From contig JAOACU010000162.1 of assembly GCA_026417715.1 (NCBI GenBank), forward strand, positions 1 to 6,551: 6,551 nucleotides of DNA, written 5' to 3'. This document shows positions 5,677 to 6,551 of the stretch, in pieces. A program made the position numbers and the translations under genes. Origin of the DNA: Anaerolineae bacterium. Its GTDB lineage: Bacteria > Chloroflexota > Anaerolineae > UBA4142. The number at the start of each line of letters is the position of its first letter. The first letter of the stretch is position 1. The notes below the pieces were generated by a model. The model made no database searches. It was not told the origin of the DNA and saw only the letters and a program-made list of their open reading frames with translations.

Positions 5677-6033
5677 ATGCCTGCAGACTATTTACCGATT
5701 CTCGTGATGATCGTCATTGCAACCGGCTTTGCCGCGATTGCGCTACTGTTGTCCGCACTCACTGGACCGCGCCGTCCTACCCCCGCTAAACTTGCTCCCT
5801 ATGAATCTGGTATGCCGCCGATTGGTTCGGCACGCCGACGTCTCTCCATCAAGTACTATCTCACGGCTGTTCTCTTCATCCTGTTCGACATCGAAATCAT
5901 TTTCTTCTACCCTTGGGCAGTCCTCTTTCGCGATCTGGGTTGGTTCGGCTTGATCGAGATGGGCGTGTTTATGCTTGTGCTGCTGATCGGCTATGTGTAC
6001 ATCTGGCGCAAGGGTGGGTTTGAGTGGGATTAG
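5677..6033 (+). CDS. nuoA: NADH-quinone oxidoreductase subunit A (complex I)
   Basis: A 118-residue membrane protein with three hydrophobic helices (about 5-28, 60-82 and 88-110). The family signatures are PYESGMPP (41-48) in the loop and FDIEIIFFYPWAV (70-82) in helix 2, including the conserved acidic residues D71 and E73. NuoA is a small membrane subunit at the junction of the quinone-site arm and the proton-pumping arm of complex I. Length is normal for the family. AGGA at 5665-5668 lies 8 bases before the ATG. The C-terminus GGFEWD is followed at once by a TAG stop that is part of the repeat array. The next gene is nuoE, not nuoB, which is unusual. Confidence 0.96.
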   Translation: MPADYLPILVMIVIATGFAAIALLLSALTGPRRPTPAKLAPYESGMPPIGSARRRLSIKYYLTAVLFILFDIEIIFFYPWAVLFRDLGWFGLIEMGVFMLVLLIGYVYIWRKGGFEWD

Positions 6034-6073
6034 AGATTGGAGATTTGAGATTTGAGATTGGAGATTGGAGATT
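6032..6073 (+). repeat. One-armed tandem heptamer array between nuoA and nuoE
   Basis: Six contiguous 7-base units fill 6032-6073: AGAGATT, GGAGATT, TGAGATT, TGAGATT, GGAGATT, GGAGATT. They are the same unit type as the left arm of the array at 5269-5319, but no inverted right arm follows. The array makes up essentially the whole 41-base gap between the two nuo genes. Its first unit overlaps the nuoA stop (TAG at 6031-6033), and its last ends 1 base before the nuoE ATG. Confidence 0.9.
6060..6070 (+). promoter_or_regulatory. Repeat-borne ribosome-binding site of nuoE
   Basis: The last two heptamer units contain GGAG at 6060-6063 and 6067-6070, which are 11 and 4 bases before the nuoE ATG at 6075. 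No other Shine-Dalgarno-like sequence is available in the gap, so the repeat itself probably supplies the ribosome-binding site. Confidence 0.55.
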
Positions 6074-6074
6074 G

Positions 6075-6548
6075 ATGCTGACGAATGAATTGAGATCTCA
6101 AATTCAGAAATTGATGGCGCGATACCCTGAACCACGTTCGGCGGTGATGCCAGCGTTGCATCTCGTTCAGCGCGAGTTGGGCTGGTTGCCCGACGAAGCA
6201 ATTCAGGACATTGCCGATGTGATTGGAATGTCCAAGACCGAAGTGAACAGCGTGGCGATGTTCTATACGATGTACGCGCGCGAACCGCGCGGCAAGCATA
6301 CGATTATGTTCTGTACCGATTTGCCCTGCGCGCTGAATGGTGCTGACGAGATGTTGGAGCACTTGGAACACAAGTTGGGTTGCAAAGCCGGGCAAACCTC
6401 GCCCGATGGCAAAATTACACTGCAAGAAGCCAAGTGTCTGGGTGGTTGTCACCGCGCGCCCGTAATGCTCGTGGACGGCGTCGAACACGTGGAGAATTTA
6501 ACGCTCGACAAGTTGGATAAAATTATCGAACAGTTACGCAATACGTAA
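6075..6548 (+). CDS. nuoE: NADH-quinone oxidoreductase subunit E ([2Fe-2S])
   Basis: A 157-residue protein of the 24-kDa complex I subunit family, which holds the N1a [2Fe-2S] cluster beside the FMN subunit NuoF. The N-terminal helical part has SAVMPALHLVQRELGWLPDEAIQDIADVIGMSKTEVNSVAMFYTMY (22-67). The thioredoxin-like domain carries the four cluster cysteines: C80-x4-C85 (FCTDLPC) and C121-x3-C125 (CLGGC). Length and motif spacing are normal, so the gene is intact. The ATG at 6075 is chosen because the region upstream in frame (to a GTG at 6024) is only repeat sequence and overlaps nuoA. The stop is 3 bases from the window end; nuoF would be the expected next gene. A NuoE-like subunit of an NAD-dependent hydrogenase or formate dehydrogenase is the main alternative, made less likely by the adjacent nuoA. 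Confidence 0.94.
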   Translation: MLTNELRSQIQKLMARYPEPRSAVMPALHLVQRELGWLPDEAIQDIADVIGMSKTEVNSVAMFYTMYAREPRGKHTIMFCTDLPCALNGADEMLEHLEHKLGCKAGQTSPDGKITLQEAKCLGGCHRAPVMLVDGVEHVENLTLDKLDKIIEQLRNT

Positions 6549-6551
6549 TAC

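Noticed and set aside
5717..6201. Alternative open frames overlapping nuoA on both strands
   Set aside because: The nuoA frame carries the full family signature and three helices; the others have no recognisable features.

Overview
The window is a compact, all-plus-strand bacterial segment with nine protein genes and no RNA genes. Its mixed base composition, a stand-alone oxygen-binding diiron protein, complex I genes and many 7-bp simple-repeat palindromes remind me of Chloroflexota (Anaerolineae-like) genomes. That placement is an inference from style, not from a marker gene, so treat it as tentative.

Layout. (1) Positions 1-514: a 12-bp perfect hairpin, then a HicB-type antitoxin and a HicA-type mRNA interferase overlapping by 4 bp. 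(2) 535-1838: a DUF2148 cysteine-cluster (ferredoxin-like) protein and a diiron metallo-beta-lactamase-fold protein of the ODP/FprA type, closely spaced and probably co-transcribed. (3) 1839-4480: an octamer palindrome array followed by a two-HMA-domain copper P1B-type ATPase (CopA), which carries a repeat palindrome inside its coding sequence. (4) 4481-5559: a dispersed palindromic repeat of about 97 bp, a METTL7-like class I methyltransferase, a heptamer palindrome array, and a 59-residue YHS-domain protein ending at a strong hairpin terminator. (5) 5600-6548: a sigma70-like promoter, nuoA, a one-armed heptamer array, and nuoE, which ends 3 bases before the window edge.

Functionally, the middle of the window is about oxygen and metal handling: a probable oxygen/NO-reactive diiron protein with an Fe-S partner, a copper exporter and a YHS metal-binding protein. 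The right end starts (or is a fragment of) a complex I locus that is odd because nuoA is followed directly by nuoE, with nuoB, nuoC and nuoD absent between them.

The most unusual signal is a set of four short-period (7-8 bp) repeat arrays. Three have a left arm of tandem units and a right arm of the reverse-complement units, so they fold back on themselves. One has only one arm. They sit in two intergenic gaps, overlap the stop codons of two genes, supply the ribosome-binding site of nuoE, and in one case lie in frame inside copA. The arrays use different unit sequences but share the same architecture, which suggests a common generating process rather than copies of one element.
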